DNA of 32,394 bases from Dehalococcoidia bacterium (lineage in GTDB: Bacteria > Chloroflexota > Dehalococcoidia > GIF9 > AB-539-J10), in assembly GCA_021157895.1 (NCBI GenBank), contig JAGGVQ010000017.1, forward strand, positions 1 through 32,394, in the 5' to 3' direction. The notes below the pieces were generated by a model, which was not told the origin of the DNA, made no database searches, and was given only the letters and a program-made list of their open reading frames with translations. Of this stretch, positions 6,268 through 16,595 are shown in pieces. The first letter of the stretch is position 1; every line of letters starts with the position of its first letter. Both the position numbers and the translations under genes were made by a program.

Positions 6268-8748
6268 CTATTTCCCGGTATAGGTGAAGATTTTTATCTC
6301 GGGCTTGTCCTGGAGCATCTGGCTTGAGTTATATACCAGCTGGTAGTCTTGCAGTTCTTCCAGGGGGATGGGGGTGATGAAGGGATCAGCGCTCACAATC
6401 TGGTAGTTACCTGTTTCCTGGCTGGCGATGTATGCTTCGGCTTCAGCATAGGAATCAAAGGTCTGGGTATCGGTGATGGCCTTGAACCAGATTCCTTCCT
6501 GGCTCAGCATTTTCTGCCAGGCGATGACCGGTACATAGTCGGGGGTGACGTTGTGGGCATCGAAGTTGTATAACCGCACCACGGCAGAGCGGTAGTAGCT
6601 GGGATAGTATAGCTGTACTGGCTGATACTGGGTTTCCCCTTCAGGGGCATAGTAATAGATATCGAAGAAGTCACTCTGGTTATTGCCGGCCCAGGTGGCC
6701 ATGGCATAGAACTTGGACAGTGCCATGCTCTGGTCGATGATGATGTATTCAGAGCCCAGGTCGTCCAGAATGCTGCTGAATTCGGTAATGTTCTGGTTGG
6801 TGAAGAATTTTCCTGCCCCTACCGCTCCCTGCTGAAAGGGGTTGGCGTAGGGGATGCGGTGGGCGATGCGCGTTATCCAGTGGCCGTAGTCCCACCAGGA
6901 CATTACTCCGTAGGCGGTATCGGGGTAGCTGTAATTCTCTCCCTTCGGTGGCGCCTGGTAGCGCTGGTAATAGGCATCAGGGTTGTCGAATGGCTCGGGA
7001 GAGTTTTCTCCCAGCCACACGAGAGAGTCGTACCACGCCTGGTCTATCAGCATGGGGCCCTCAGCCAGTGGTTGTGTCATCTTAGTGGGCAAGCCCATCA
7101 CCATGGTATAGGCATGCATGCCGGGCAGGCCAATGCAGGGGAAGAAGGCAATGAAATAGATGGCAATGCCGGCGCCAATTACTTTTAGCCAGGCTCCGCG
7201 GGGCTGCATGAAGCCCCCACTCCTGTGAGTTGTCTTGATTTTGTTTTTCTGTGCCCTTCTCCTCTCCGCCTTGGTCAGTTGTTCCCGGATCATTTCGCCG
7301 GACTTGCTCAGGATTTCCCGCCAGCCGGCGGCATCGAGTATTCTCCACGATAAGTATCCCGTGAGCAGGGCGGCGTTGATGGCATAGTAATAACTGAAGC
7401 GGCGCTGCCCGAAAACAGCAAATAGCATGATTAAGCTCCATACCAGGAGCAATGTTACTTCGGCTCTCTCTTCTTTGATGGAGCGATATATCAAGAGGCC
7501 GAAGGAGATGAAGGCGATGAAGAACGCCGTGGTGAAGTTGGCCCAGGCAATATTCAGGGTAATGGGATGTACCTCAAGGACGGTCAGGCCGGTGACACCG
7601 GGGGTGAACACGCTGAATTTTCCCAGCATGGAGCCCAGGAGCGACGGGTCAATGGCGTAGAACAGTCCTATTAGTATGCCGCCGAGCCCTGCCAGTGCCG
7701 CGGGGTAATAAGCTGGCTTCCATTGTTTCTTTGTCATGTACCACGAGATAACGCTGAGTATTACGGGCGCCAGCATGGCTATCGTGAGAGAGGCGCGGGA
7801 GACTGTGGTCAGGTTACCTGTGCCTGAATAGGGCAGGAACATGATGGTGGCAATGAACATGGTGATGAAGCCGATGACGGCGATGTAGTCGGTGCTTTTT
7901 TGTCTCAGGTGGTCGATGACGAACTGAATCACTATCCATATGGAGATGATGAACACGAACATCAATCCTCCCACCCAGGTTGAGAGATATAAACCGAGGA
8001 AGATGCCTGCCAGCAGTGAATATATCAGTGGCCGCCTTATCGTGGGCCAGTCCTTGTTCTGCAGGTGAGCGAAGGTTATTCCCCTTTCCCGGGCTTTCTG
8101 GATTGCCAGCACCAGGAACAGTATCACTGTGGTGCTGAATAGTGCCTCGGCCACGTGGTGGTCGGTGAAACCCAGGAGCGAGCGGTGCAGGAATTCGCCG
8201 GGCAGCACTATTATGAGTGCGGCAGCTATTATTCCCGCGACGCGGTTGAATAGTTTCTTTCCAATGAGGTACACCGGAATTATTGTCAGGCTGCCCAGGA
8301 CGGGGGGCGTGTAGGCACCTACCACTTCCAGCATGTGCGCTGATGGATGCCCGAAGCTGATGATTTTGCTCGCCATCACGATGAGCATGTCATAGAATGG
8401 TGGCCAGGGAATATTGGAGCCAAAGGGGAAGTAGGTGAAGGGATCAAAGAATATGTAGTGAGGGAAGTTCTGGGCCAGGTTTTCTATCAGTCTCATGTGG
8501 TACCAGGGGTCGGTGCCACCAAACCATACTATGCCATCATGAAAGACGTTGTCGTAGGGAAGGGCGATGCGTATCACCATGGAGATGGCGAACAGGGCGC
8601 CCAGGATAATGCCGGTTATCGCTGCGGGCGAGAGTTTTTTGAAGATATTTTCACCGGGAAGCTTAATCCCACTCAGGTTGGGAGCCTTTAGTTTAAGCTT
8701 GGGTGATTTTTCTGTCGCTTTCGCGCGCTTCTTTTTGCTTGAGCCCAT
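6268..8748 (-). CDS. STT3/AglB-type oligosaccharyltransferase
   Basis: 826 aa polytopic protein with a 'GGTDPWYHMRLIENL' N-terminal loop and the catalytic signature WWDYGHWI (about 6874-6897), followed by DQSMALSK (6712-6735). Confidence 0.85.
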   Translation of the reverse strand: MGSSKKKRAKATEKSPKLKLKAPNLSGIKLPGENIFKKLSPAAITGIILGALFAISMVIRIALPYDNVFHDGIVWFGGTDPWYHMRLIENLAQNFPHYIFFDPFTYFPFGSNIPWPPFYDMLIVMASKIISFGHPSAHMLEVVGAYTPPVLGSLTIIPVYLIGKKLFNRVAGIIAAALIIVLPGEFLHRSLLGFTDHHVAEALFSTTVILFLVLAIQKARERGITFAHLQNKDWPTIRRPLIYSLLAGIFLGLYLSTWVGGLMFVFIISIWIVIQFVIDHLRQKSTDYIAVIGFITMFIATIMFLPYSGTGNLTTVSRASLTIAMLAPVILSVISWYMTKKQWKPAYYPAALAGLGGILIGLFYAIDPSLLGSMLGKFSVFTPGVTGLTVLEVHPITLNIAWANFTTAFFIAFISFGLLIYRSIKEERAEVTLLLVWSLIMLFAVFGQRRFSYYYAINAALLTGYLSWRILDAAGWREILSKSGEMIREQLTKAERRRAQKNKIKTTHRSGGFMQPRGAWLKVIGAGIAIYFIAFFPCIGLPGMHAYTMVMGLPTKMTQPLAEGPMLIDQAWYDSLVWLGENSPEPFDNPDAYYQRYQAPPKGENYSYPDTAYGVMSWWDYGHWITRIAHRIPYANPFQQGAVGAGKFFTNQNITEFSSILDDLGSEYIIIDQSMALSKFYAMATWAGNNQSDFFDIYYYAPEGETQYQPVQLYYPSYYRSAVVRLYNFDAHNVTPDYVPVIAWQKMLSQEGIWFKAITDTQTFDSYAEAEAYIASQETGNYQIVSADPFITPIPLEELQDYQLVYNSSQMLQDKPEIKIFTYTGK

Positions 8749-8851
8749 TTTTGTTATCAGTCAAGTGGTAATAATGTTTGCCCATTATACGTGTGCTCAG
8801 CCCTGAGCACAATACATGACGCTGGGGTGGTGGGGTACCAGTCTGGCCGGC

Positions 8852-9427
8852 TCACTTTATTTTCCTGTTCTTGAGGTTGGCAACCTGTGGTTCTGTCTGT
8901 CCCTGGTAGGTTGATATGGCTTCTTTGTATGACAGGTCTGCCGGTGAACTGAGTTCGTGGAATACAACCTGGCATATGGCCACGCCGGGATATAGCGCTA
9001 CAGGGATCTCGCTGACGTTGCTGACTTCCAGCGTTAGTCTGCCTTTCCAGCCGGGGTCTATTTTCCCGGCGGTGTGGGGCAGTATGCCAATACGAGCCAG
9101 GCTGCTTCTGCCGTGGAGCTCAGCACACAGGTAGTTGGGTATCTCTATCCATTCCAGTGTGGAGCAGATGATGACCTTGCCCGGGTGGAGGATTAGCGGA
9201 GTATCGTTGGTTAGTTTTATGGGCGTGGTCACCCTGAGGAGGAAGTCCGGGTCTTTTTCGAGAGCTCGATAGTCAATGGAGGGGCACTTGGAGGTGTCGA
9301 ATATCCGTATCTCCTCGGCCAGAGTTAAGTCGACAGAGGCACCGGCGAATCTTTCCCGCGGAGGAGAAGGCATTATCACGATGTTGCCCGCCTCCATCTC
9401 ACGCCATATGTCTACATTGGATAGCAT
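8852..9427 (-). CDS. dcd: dCTP deaminase (dUTPase-fold family)
   Basis: 'LHGRSSLARIGILPHTAGKIDPGWKGRLTLEVSNVSEIPVALYPGVAICQVVF' matches dCTP deaminase active-site and trimer motifs. Confidence 0.85.
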   Translation of the reverse strand: MLSNVDIWREMEAGNIVIMPSPPRERFAGASVDLTLAEEIRIFDTSKCPSIDYRALEKDPDFLLRVTTPIKLTNDTPLILHPGKVIICSTLEWIEIPNYLCAELHGRSSLARIGILPHTAGKIDPGWKGRLTLEVSNVSEIPVALYPGVAICQVVFHELSSPADLSYKEAISTYQGQTEPQVANLKNRKIK

Positions 9428-9469
9428 GTCGTTATGAATGCTAATGATAAAGGGATGGAGGGAAGAAGT

Positions 9470-10735
9470 CTACATTTCTTTGGACAGAGTTGCCAGAAAC
9501 TCGTCGTTGTTTCGTGTTTTCTTCATGCGATTCAGCAGTTTCTCGGCAGCCTCACTGTGGTTGGAAGAATCGCCGGCTATCATGTTCACCACGCGCCGGA
9601 GCAACCATATTTGCTGGAGTTTTTTCTCATCTATGAGGAGTTCTTCTCTCCGGGTGCCGCTGGGGACGATATCTATGGCGGGGAAGACCCTTTTCTCTGC
9701 CAGCCTTCTATCCAGGTGGAGTTCCATGTTGCCGGTACCCTTGAATTCCTCGTAGATGAGGTCGTCCATGCGGCTGCCGGTGTCCACCAGGCAGGTGGCA
9801 AGGATGGTCAGGCTGCCGCCTTCCTCTATGTTGCGCGCTGCTCCGAAGAATCGCTTGGGGGGGTGCAGGGCGGAGGAGTCGATACCACCGGAGAGGGTGC
9901 GGCCTGATGCTGGCATCGCCAGGTTGTAGGCGCGAGTCAGGCGGGTGATGCCATCGAGCAGGATTACCACGTCTTTGCCGGTTTCGGTCAGCCTCTTGGC
10001 TCTCTCCAGCGCCAGCTCCGCCACGCGGGTCTGGTTCTCTACCGGTTCGTCAAAGGTGGCGGCGATGACCTCAGCTTTGACCGACCTTCTCATGTCGGTG
10101 ACTTCCTCGGGGCGCTCGCCGATGAGACATACGATGAGGTGAATATCTTTGTAGTTGGTGTTTATGGCATTGGCAATTTTCTTGAGCAGTATTGTCTTGC
10201 CTGCCTTGGGGGGAGACACGATTAATCCTCTCTGCCCGCGGCCGATGGGCGCTATCATGTTTATCAATCGTGTTGATAGTTCATCGGATGTGGTCTCCAG
10301 GTTAATGAGTTTGTTGGGGAAGGTTGGTGTCAGGCTGGTGAATCGCGGGCAGGCTCTTGCTTTCTCCGGGTCGAGACCGTTTATTGTTTCCACTCGCACG
10401 AGGCCGTAATATTTTTCATTGTCCTTGGGGGTTCTCACCTGTCCATAGACGGAATCGCCATTTCTCAGGTTGAACCGTCGTATCTGGGAGTTGGAGACAT
10501 AAATGTCACCCAGGCCGGGAAGAAAGCTATCCTGGCGCAGGAAACCGTAGCCATCATTCAGTATATCCAGTACGCCGCCCATGAACAGGTTTCCCTGTTT
10601 CTCGGCTTCTGCCTCAAGGATACGCTGTACCAGTTCCTGTTTTCTCAGCGTCGAGTATCCGCTTAAGCCCAGCTCCTTAGCTATGGTTTCTAGTTGATCA
10701 TGGGTTTTGTCGTCCAGTTGTGCCATATTTATCAT
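9470..10735 (-). CDS. rho: Transcription termination factor Rho
   Basis: RNA-binding 'NDGYGFLRQ', Walker A '[15 protein letters not shown]', '[16 protein letters not shown]'. Confidence 0.95.
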   Translation of the reverse strand: MINMAQLDDKTHDQLETIAKELGLSGYSTLRKQELVQRILEAEAEKQGNLFMGGVLDILNDGYGFLRQDSFLPGLGDIYVSNSQIRRFNLRNGDSVYGQVRTPKDNEKYYGLVRVETINGLDPEKARACPRFTSLTPTFPNKLINLETTSDELSTRLINMIAPIGRGQRGLIVSPPKAGKTILLKKIANAINTNYKDIHLIVCLIGERPEEVTDMRRSVKAEVIAATFDEPVENQTRVAELALERAKRLTETGKDVVILLDGITRLTRAYNLAMPASGRTLSGGIDSSALHPPKRFFGAARNIEEGGSLTILATCLVDTGSRMDDLIYEEFKGTGNMELHLDRRLAEKRVFPAIDIVPSGTRREELLIDEKKLQQIWLLRRVVNMIAGDSSNHSEAAEKLLNRMKKTRNNDEFLATLSKEM

Positions 10736-10745
10736 GGTGTCTCCT

Positions 10746-11420
10746 TCATGTGCCGGTGGTTGTTATTTTTTGTTTTCCCATCACTTTCTCCCAATCATCG
10801 GCGAAGCGCTTGATGCCGATGTCAGACAAGGGATGTTGTATTAGTTGCAGTAATATTTTATAGGGTACGGTAGCAATATGTGCGCCTGCTCTGGCAGCAG
10901 CCATACAATGCTGGGAATGTCTAATACTAGCAGCTATTACCTGCGAGGGCAATTGGTAGTACTCGAGATATTCCACGATGTCTGTTACCAGCTGCATGCC
11001 GTCTTCTCCAATATCATCCAGCCTTCCGACGAAGGGGCTGATATATGTGGCCCCGGCCTCGGCTGCCATGATAGCCTGGTTTAGTGAGAAGCACAGGGTG
11101 AAGTTCACATTAATATTTTCTTTGGAGAGCTGCGATGTGGCTTCTATGCCAGCGAGGCTGGCAGGTATCTTGACTGCGATGTTGTCGGCCCATTTGGCAA
11201 TCTCTCTGGCCTCGGCAATCATTCCTGGGGCATCCAGGCTTAAGACCTCGGTGGATACCGGGCCAGGGACAACGGAGCATATTTCTTGTACCAGCGTGCG
11301 GTAGTCAACTTTGCCTTCCCGGGATACAAGGCTGGGGTTGGTAGTTACTCCTGAGATGATTCCCAGTTTTACTCCGTGGCGTATGTGTTCCAGGTTAGCA
11401 GTGTCCAGAAATAATCGCAT
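10746..11420 (-). CDS. Transaldolase / fructose-6-phosphate aldolase-like (small TalC/FSA family)
   Basis: 224 aa: 'MRLFLDTANLEHIRHGVKLGIISGVTTNPSLVSREG', Schiff-base region 'NIAVKIPAS', 'ISPFVGRLDDIGEDG'. Confidence 0.9.
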   Translation of the reverse strand: MRLFLDTANLEHIRHGVKLGIISGVTTNPSLVSREGKVDYRTLVQEICSVVPGPVSTEVLSLDAPGMIAEAREIAKWADNIAVKIPASLAGIEATSQLSKENINVNFTLCFSLNQAIMAAEAGATYISPFVGRLDDIGEDGMQLVTDIVEYLEYYQLPSQVIAASIRHSQHCMAAARAGAHIATVPYKILLQLIQHPLSDIGIKRFADDWEKVMGKQKITTTGT

Positions 11421-11429
11421 GTTTCCTCC

Positions 11430-13058
11430 TTAAACTATAGGTAGGCTTGTCTGGGTTCCGGTAACCAGTGTTTTCCTGGCGGCCCCGATGAAGTCCAGGA
11501 ACAGGGGGTGGGGTGCGTCGGGGTGCGACTTGAACTCGGGGTGGAACTGACAGGCGAGCATCCAGGGGTGGTCCTTGATCTCGACAATCTCTACCAGCTT
11601 TCCATCGGGCGATACCCCGCTGGCTATCATGCCCGCATCTTCCATGGGATGGCGAAAGCGGTTGTTGACTTCAAAACGATGGCGATGGCGCTCGTATACT
11701 ACATCTGTGCCGTAGGCCTGGGCGGTTCTGGTTCCTGCTACCAGGTGGCAGGGATAGGTACCCAGTCTCATGGTTCCGCCCTTGCTGTCAATGTTTTTCT
11801 GCTCAGGGAGCAGGTCGATGACAGGGTACTCGGTGGTCTCATCAAATTCGGTGGAGTTGACGTTTTGTGTGTGAAAGGCGTGACGGCCAAATTCAATGAC
11901 CATGGTTTGCATGCCAAGGCACAGGCCAAAGCAGGGGATATTTTCTTCCCGGGCGAATTTTATTGCCTGTATCATGCCCTCGATGCCACGCTGACCGAAG
12001 CCTCCGGGGACGATTATTCCCTGGACCTGGCGGAGCTGTTCAACATCTCCGTTTTCCAACGCCTCGGAAGGAAACCACAGTATCTTTATTTCACAGTTAT
12101 GGGCCAGGGCAGCATGGGATAAGGCCTCACGCACGGAATAATAGGAATCCTGAAACTCTACATATTTTCCTACTAACCCGATGAGTACCTGCTCCTTGGG
12201 GGCTTTTATCCTGGCTATCATGTCTCGCCATTTGCTGAGATCGCTTTCTTGGGCAGTCAGGCCCAGTCGTTCAACTATGAGGTTGCCCAGGCCAGCCTCT
12301 TCCAATAGCAATGGCACTTCGTATATGGTTTCGCTGGTGACCAGGGAAATGACGGCTTCCTTATCCACATCGCAGAATAACGATATCTTGTCTTTTATTT
12401 CTTCAGATGCTTCCCTGTCGCTGCGGCACAGTATCGCATCGGGCTGAATACCTATTCGGCGCAGTTCATTGACGCTATGCTGTGTGGGCTTGCTTTTCAG
12501 TTCATCAGTGGCGCCAATATAGGGCAGGAAAGTGACGTGAATATATAGTACATTATCTCTGCCCTCTTCTTTTCTCATCTGGCGTATGGCTTCCAGGAAG
12601 GGCTGTCCCTCGATGTCACCGACGGTTCCGCCTACTTCCACGATTACAACCTCAGCCTGGGATATTTGAGCTACCTTTCTTATCCTTCTTTTCATCTCGC
12701 TGGTTACGTGGGGCACGACCTGTATGGTTCCCCCCAGGAATTCCCCCTTCCTTTCCTGCGAGATAACTGCGGAATACACCTGCCCCGAGGTAACATTGGA
12801 GTCCTTGGTTAACTCGATTCCAATGAACCTCTCGTAGTGACCCAGGTCCAGGTCTGTTTCTGCTCCGTCCCTGGTGACGAAGACCTCACCGTGCTGGTAG
12901 GGAGACATCGTTCCCGGATCGACATTGAGATAGGGGTCAAGCTTCTGAGTTGACACTGTAATGCCGCGACTCTTGAGTATTCTACCGATAGAAGCGACTG
13001 ATATACCCTTGCCAACAGAACTAACTACACCGCCGGTTACGAAGATATACTTGGCCAT
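11430..13058 (-). CDS. pyrG: CTP synthase
   Basis: 'MAKYIFVTGGVVSSVGKGISVASIGRILKSRG'; glutaminase motif 'CFGLCLGMQ'; 'QFHPEFKSHP'. Confidence 0.97.
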   Translation of the reverse strand: MAKYIFVTGGVVSSVGKGISVASIGRILKSRGITVSTQKLDPYLNVDPGTMSPYQHGEVFVTRDGAETDLDLGHYERFIGIELTKDSNVTSGQVYSAVISQERKGEFLGGTIQVVPHVTSEMKRRIRKVAQISQAEVVIVEVGGTVGDIEGQPFLEAIRQMRKEEGRDNVLYIHVTFLPYIGATDELKSKPTQHSVNELRRIGIQPDAILCRSDREASEEIKDKISLFCDVDKEAVISLVTSETIYEVPLLLEEAGLGNLIVERLGLTAQESDLSKWRDMIARIKAPKEQVLIGLVGKYVEFQDSYYSVREALSHAALAHNCEIKILWFPSEALENGDVEQLRQVQGIIVPGGFGQRGIEGMIQAIKFAREENIPCFGLCLGMQTMVIEFGRHAFHTQNVNSTEFDETTEYPVIDLLPEQKNIDSKGGTMRLGTYPCHLVAGTRTAQAYGTDVVYERHRHRFEVNNRFRHPMEDAGMIASGVSPDGKLVEIVEIKDHPWMLACQFHPEFKSHPDAPHPLFLDFIGAARKTLVTGTQTSLPIV

Positions 13059-13133
13059 AAGTTAACAGTCAATATATGAAAAGATAAGATAAGCATAGCT
13101 ACCCGAGAAATGTGAATTAGACTTGACTATGAG

Positions 13134-13164
13134 ATTATAAAGACAGTGCGAGAAATTTGTCAAG
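13134..13164 (-). promoter_or_regulatory. Candidate promoter for the pyrG block
   Basis: Minus strand: TTGACA (13164-13159) and TATAAT (13139-13134), both consensus but with a long 19-bp spacer. Confidence 0.5.
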
Positions 13165-13263
13165 TATGTGTTTTTTTGGGTTGTCTTAAGGGATATTTGT
13201 TGGCGGAGTTCTCTTTGATTGTGCAATGTGTGCTAATTCATCTCGGCGTATTTCATATGTATT

Positions 13264-15855
13264 ATGAGCCATGTTGCGCATGCTGGGAGTTATAGTAGAA
13301 TAGCGGTGATGTCGGTAACTCCGCTCAGGAGACAATATATCAGGGTCAAGCAGAATTATGCTGAGTCTATCGTGCTATTTCGGCTGGGCGATTTCTATGA
13401 GACATTTGATGATGATGCCAGGGTGGCTTCCCGAGAACTGGATATCGTTTTAACATCTCGCGAAATGGGAAAGGGACACAAGGTGCCGATGGCAGGGATC
13501 CCTGTTCATGCCCTGGATGGCTATCTGGCGAAGTTCATTAAACGTGGTTATAAGGTGGCTATTTGTGAGCAGCTGAGCCCGCCGGGCAAGGGCCTGGTGG
13601 ATCGTGATGTGGTTCGCGTGGTTACTCCCGGCACGGTGGTGGAGACTAACTTACTTGAGGCCCGAGCTAATAATTATCTTGTTAGTCTTATTGTTGAGGG
13701 TGGAGAGGCGGGCATAGCATATGTTGACATAAGTACGGGAGAGTTCGCTGTCACGCAGCTTCCTGTGGAGAGGGTTTCCTGTGAGTTGGATAGGATCCAG
13801 CCCAGTGAGATTATTCTTCCTGCAAGCAGTGAGGAGTATGGAGGAGTGTCTGCCACGGTGAGCAGGCTTGACGATTACTGGTTTGATAGAGAGGTGGCTC
13901 AGGATGTGTTGCTGGAGCATTTTGCTGTGGCGACCCTGGAGGGCTATGGCTGTGCCCAATTGCCGCTGGCTATCAGGGCTGCTGGCTCACTGGTTCATTA
14001 TGTTTCCGAGACGCAACGGGAAATTGTGACACATCTGACCGGCATGGCGACATATTCTACAGATTCCTTTATGACGCTTGATGGCCAGACCATTCGTAAC
14101 CTGGAGCTTTTTCTTGGGGGTAGGGGGGTGGATAGCAGTAACTCGCTTCTTTCTATCATTGACTTGACCCGGACAGCCATGGGTGCCAGGTTGCTGAGGA
14201 GTTTCCTGGCGCATCCACTGCTTGATATCGCAGAGCTAGAGCAGCGACAGGAAGCGATTGATTGGTTTTATGGTAATTCCCTGGTTCGTGGAGAGGTTAC
14301 TTCTGCTTTATCCAATGTTGCTGATTTGGAGAGGCTGATTAGTAGAGTCCGGACTGGCAGGGTTTTGCCCCGGGAGCTGGTAACACTTAGCACCAGCCTG
14401 GGGGTTATTCCAGGTTTGAGAGAGAAGCTGGGTGGTGATAACCTTGGCTGGCTGGTCATGGAGTTGAAGCCCTGTCCTGATGTTGTTAACTTGATTGCTC
14501 ATTCTATTGCTGATGAGCCAGGAGACCTGGACCACGGAGGGGTCATACGGGAGGGATTTTCCCCAGAGATGGATAAGCTGCGCCACGATGTCCAGGAAGC
14601 CAAGGCGTATCTTGCTGGGCTGGAGCAGAGGGAGAAGCAGCGTACTGGTATTAAGTCATTGAAGGTTGGTTATAATCGTGTTTTTGGCTATTACATTGAG
14701 ATATCTCGTGCAAATATTAATCTGGTGCCGGCTGATTACATTCGTAAGCAGACTTTAGCCGAGGCGGAGAGGTTTTTTACCCCGGAACTCAAGGAATATG
14801 AGTCGCTGATTCTTAATTCCCAGGAGAAAATGATATCCTTGGAGGGAGACCTTTTCCGACAGGTTTGCCAGCAGGTTGGCGCGAGTGGGGAACAGGTGTT
14901 GTCCACCGCCAGAGCTATTGCCGAGGTAGATGTATTTTCCAGCCTCGCCGAGGTGGCGGTAAGGCGTCGCTATGTGAGGCCAAAACTGACCAGTGGTAAC
15001 GCTATTGATATTAAAGGGGGGCGACACCCTGTGGTGGAAAGCAGTCTGGGCATGGATAGCTTTGTTCCCAATGATACTTATCTGTGCAATGAGGTTTCCC
15101 AGCTTATTGTGCTTACGGGACCGAATATGTCGGGGAAATCGACGTATCTCAAGCAGGTGGCCATATTGGTTTTGTTAGCTCAAACTGGAAGTTTTATTCC
15201 TGCTGATTCCGCCACGATTGGAATTGTTGACCGTATATTTACCCGTATTGGTGCTCAGGAAGACCTGGCGGCGGGACAGTCTACCTTTATGGTGGAGATG
15301 ACAGAAACCGCAAACATTTTACATAATGCCACATCTCGTTCTCTTATTATTCTGGACGAGATTGGTAGAGGCACGAGCACCTATGATGGATTGTCCATTG
15401 CCTGGGCGGTGGTTGAATTTATGCATAATTGTCCGCGGCTGGGAGCGAAGACATTGTTTGCCACGCACTATCATGAGCTGGTTGAGATGGCCGATATTTT
15501 ACCCCGAGTGAAGAATTATAATGTTGCTGTGGTGGAGGAGGGAGATAAGGTTGTTTTCCTGCACAAGATTATTCCCGGTGGCGCTGACAGAAGTTATGGC
15601 ATTCATGTTGCCCAGATGGCGGGATTGCCCAGGGCGGTGATCGAACGCGCCAGTGAGGTGTTATTTGACCTGGAAGATAGGGATACTGTCAGTAAGGTGA
15701 AAACTCCCCGGGGAAAGCAAGTTCAGCAGCTTCCCCTTTTTCCTCAAGGGTTGCAGATAAGGGACGAGATTTCTAAAATGGACATTGATAGCATGTCACC
15801 GCTGGATGCTATCACTAGGCTTTATGAGCTAAAGAGAATGGCTGAGAGGGAATAG
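13264..15855 (+). CDS. mutS: DNA mismatch repair protein MutS (start may be the internal ATG at 13309)
   Basis: '[14 protein letters not shown]' mismatch-recognition motif; Walker A '[14 protein letters not shown]'; '[20 protein letters not shown]'; '[10 protein letters not shown]'. Confidence 0.97.
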   Translation: MSHVAHAGSYSRIAVMSVTPLRRQYIRVKQNYAESIVLFRLGDFYETFDDDARVASRELDIVLTSREMGKGHKVPMAGIPVHALDGYLAKFIKRGYKVAICEQLSPPGKGLVDRDVVRVVTPGTVVETNLLEARANNYLVSLIVEGGEAGIAYVDISTGEFAVTQLPVERVSCELDRIQPSEIILPASSEEYGGVSATVSRLDDYWFDREVAQDVLLEHFAVATLEGYGCAQLPLAIRAAGSLVHYVSETQREIVTHLTGMATYSTDSFMTLDGQTIRNLELFLGGRGVDSSNSLLSIIDLTRTAMGARLLRSFLAHPLLDIAELEQRQEAIDWFYGNSLVRGEVTSALSNVADLERLISRVRTGRVLPRELVTLSTSLGVIPGLREKLGGDNLGWLVMELKPCPDVVNLIAHSIADEPGDLDHGGVIREGFSPEMDKLRHDVQEAKAYLAGLEQREKQRTGIKSLKVGYNRVFGYYIEISRANINLVPADYIRKQTLAEAERFFTPELKEYESLILNSQEKMISLEGDLFRQVCQQVGASGEQVLSTARAIAEVDVFSSLAEVAVRRRYVRPKLTSGNAIDIKGGRHPVVESSLGMDSFVPNDTYLCNEVSQLIVLTGPNMSGKSTYLKQVAILVLLAQTGSFIPADSATIGIVDRIFTRIGAQEDLAAGQSTFMVEMTETANILHNATSRSLIILDEIGRGTSTYDGLSIAWAVVEFMHNCPRLGAKTLFATHYHELVEMADILPRVKNYNVAVVEEGDKVVFLHKIIPGGADRSYGIHVAQMAGLPRAVIERASEVLFDLEDRDTVSKVKTPRGKQVQQLPLFPQGLQIRDEISKMDIDSMSPLDAITRLYELKRMAERE

Positions 15856-15856
15856 T

Positions 15857-16534
15857 ATGGCGAAAGATTATTATGCGGCTTTAGGCGTGGCACGGAATGC
15901 CACAGATGCTGAGATCAAGAAAGCTTACAGGAAGCAGGCTCTGAAGTATCACCCTGATCGTAATCCAGGAAATGAAAAGTGGGCCAACGAGAAATTTAAA
16001 GAGATAAATGAGGCCTACGCTGTCCTGGGGGATAAGCAGAAGCGACAGCAATATGACCAGTTTGGTACTGTAGGCAATGTTGGGGACATATTTAGCAGCC
16101 AGGCTACACGTACAACCTTTGATGATTTGATGAAGGACTTTGGCAGTGCTGGTCTCGGTTTTGATTTTCTCGGGGATATTTTTGGGGGGATCTTCGGGGG
16201 GAAAGGGTTTTCCTCCGGGCATTCCGGCAGAGGAACGAGATCCTCCCGGGGTATGAGATTTACCACGGGGCCTGGTGGGGGAATTAACTTCGGTGATTTG
16301 TTTGGGCAGGCACGGCCATCAAGAGGGAAAAGTATTCGCTATGAGCTTGCCATCAGTCGAAGGGAGGCGACGCAGGGAACGGTTAAAAGATTAACCAGGA
16401 ATAAGAAGCGTCTGGAAGTGAGGATTCCATCCGGCGTAACTACAGGCAGCATCGTGAGGTTGAGAGGAGCGCGCCAGATAACTGATGGCACGCCAGGAGA
16501 TATCCTGATTAAGATTTTGGTGAAGCCGGCGTGA
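15857..16534 (+). CDS. Short DnaJ/CbpA-like J-domain protein with a single C-terminal substrate-binding-like domain, no zinc finger
   Basis: J domain '[36 protein letters not shown]' with HPD; G/F-rich linker; no CxxCxGxG repeats. Confidence 0.85.
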   Translation: MAKDYYAALGVARNATDAEIKKAYRKQALKYHPDRNPGNEKWANEKFKEINEAYAVLGDKQKRQQYDQFGTVGNVGDIFSSQATRTTFDDLMKDFGSAGLGFDFLGDIFGGIFGGKGFSSGHSGRGTRSSRGMRFTTGPGGGINFGDLFGQARPSRGKSIRYELAISRREATQGTVKRLTRNKKRLEVRIPSGVTTGSIVRLRGARQITDGTPGDILIKILVKPA

Positions 16535-16595
16535 TGTTGTGTTTTGCTGTAGATGTAGCACTAGAATGGGGTATGGCGTCTCTGAGTGAATAGCC

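Noticed and set aside
8347-8691. 114-aa plus-strand ORF opposite the STT3 N-terminus
   Set aside because: Overlaps the conserved DPWYH region of STT3 on the other strand; no motif.
11508-12122. 204-aa plus-strand ORF opposite pyrG
   Set aside because: Shadow ORF on the complementary strand of a highly conserved CTP synthase; no RBS or recognisable motif.
13264-13308. N-terminal 15-aa extension of MutS as a novel leader
   Set aside because: The ATG at 13309 begins a normal MutS N-terminus ([15 protein letters not shown]); the extension is probably a start-site artefact.
16170-16212. G-rich stretch GGGGGG-N6-GGGGGG-AAA-GGG in the dnaJ-like gene as a possible G-quadruplex
   Set aside because: Explained by glycine codons of the G/F-rich linker; tract spacing is not a clean four-tract motif.
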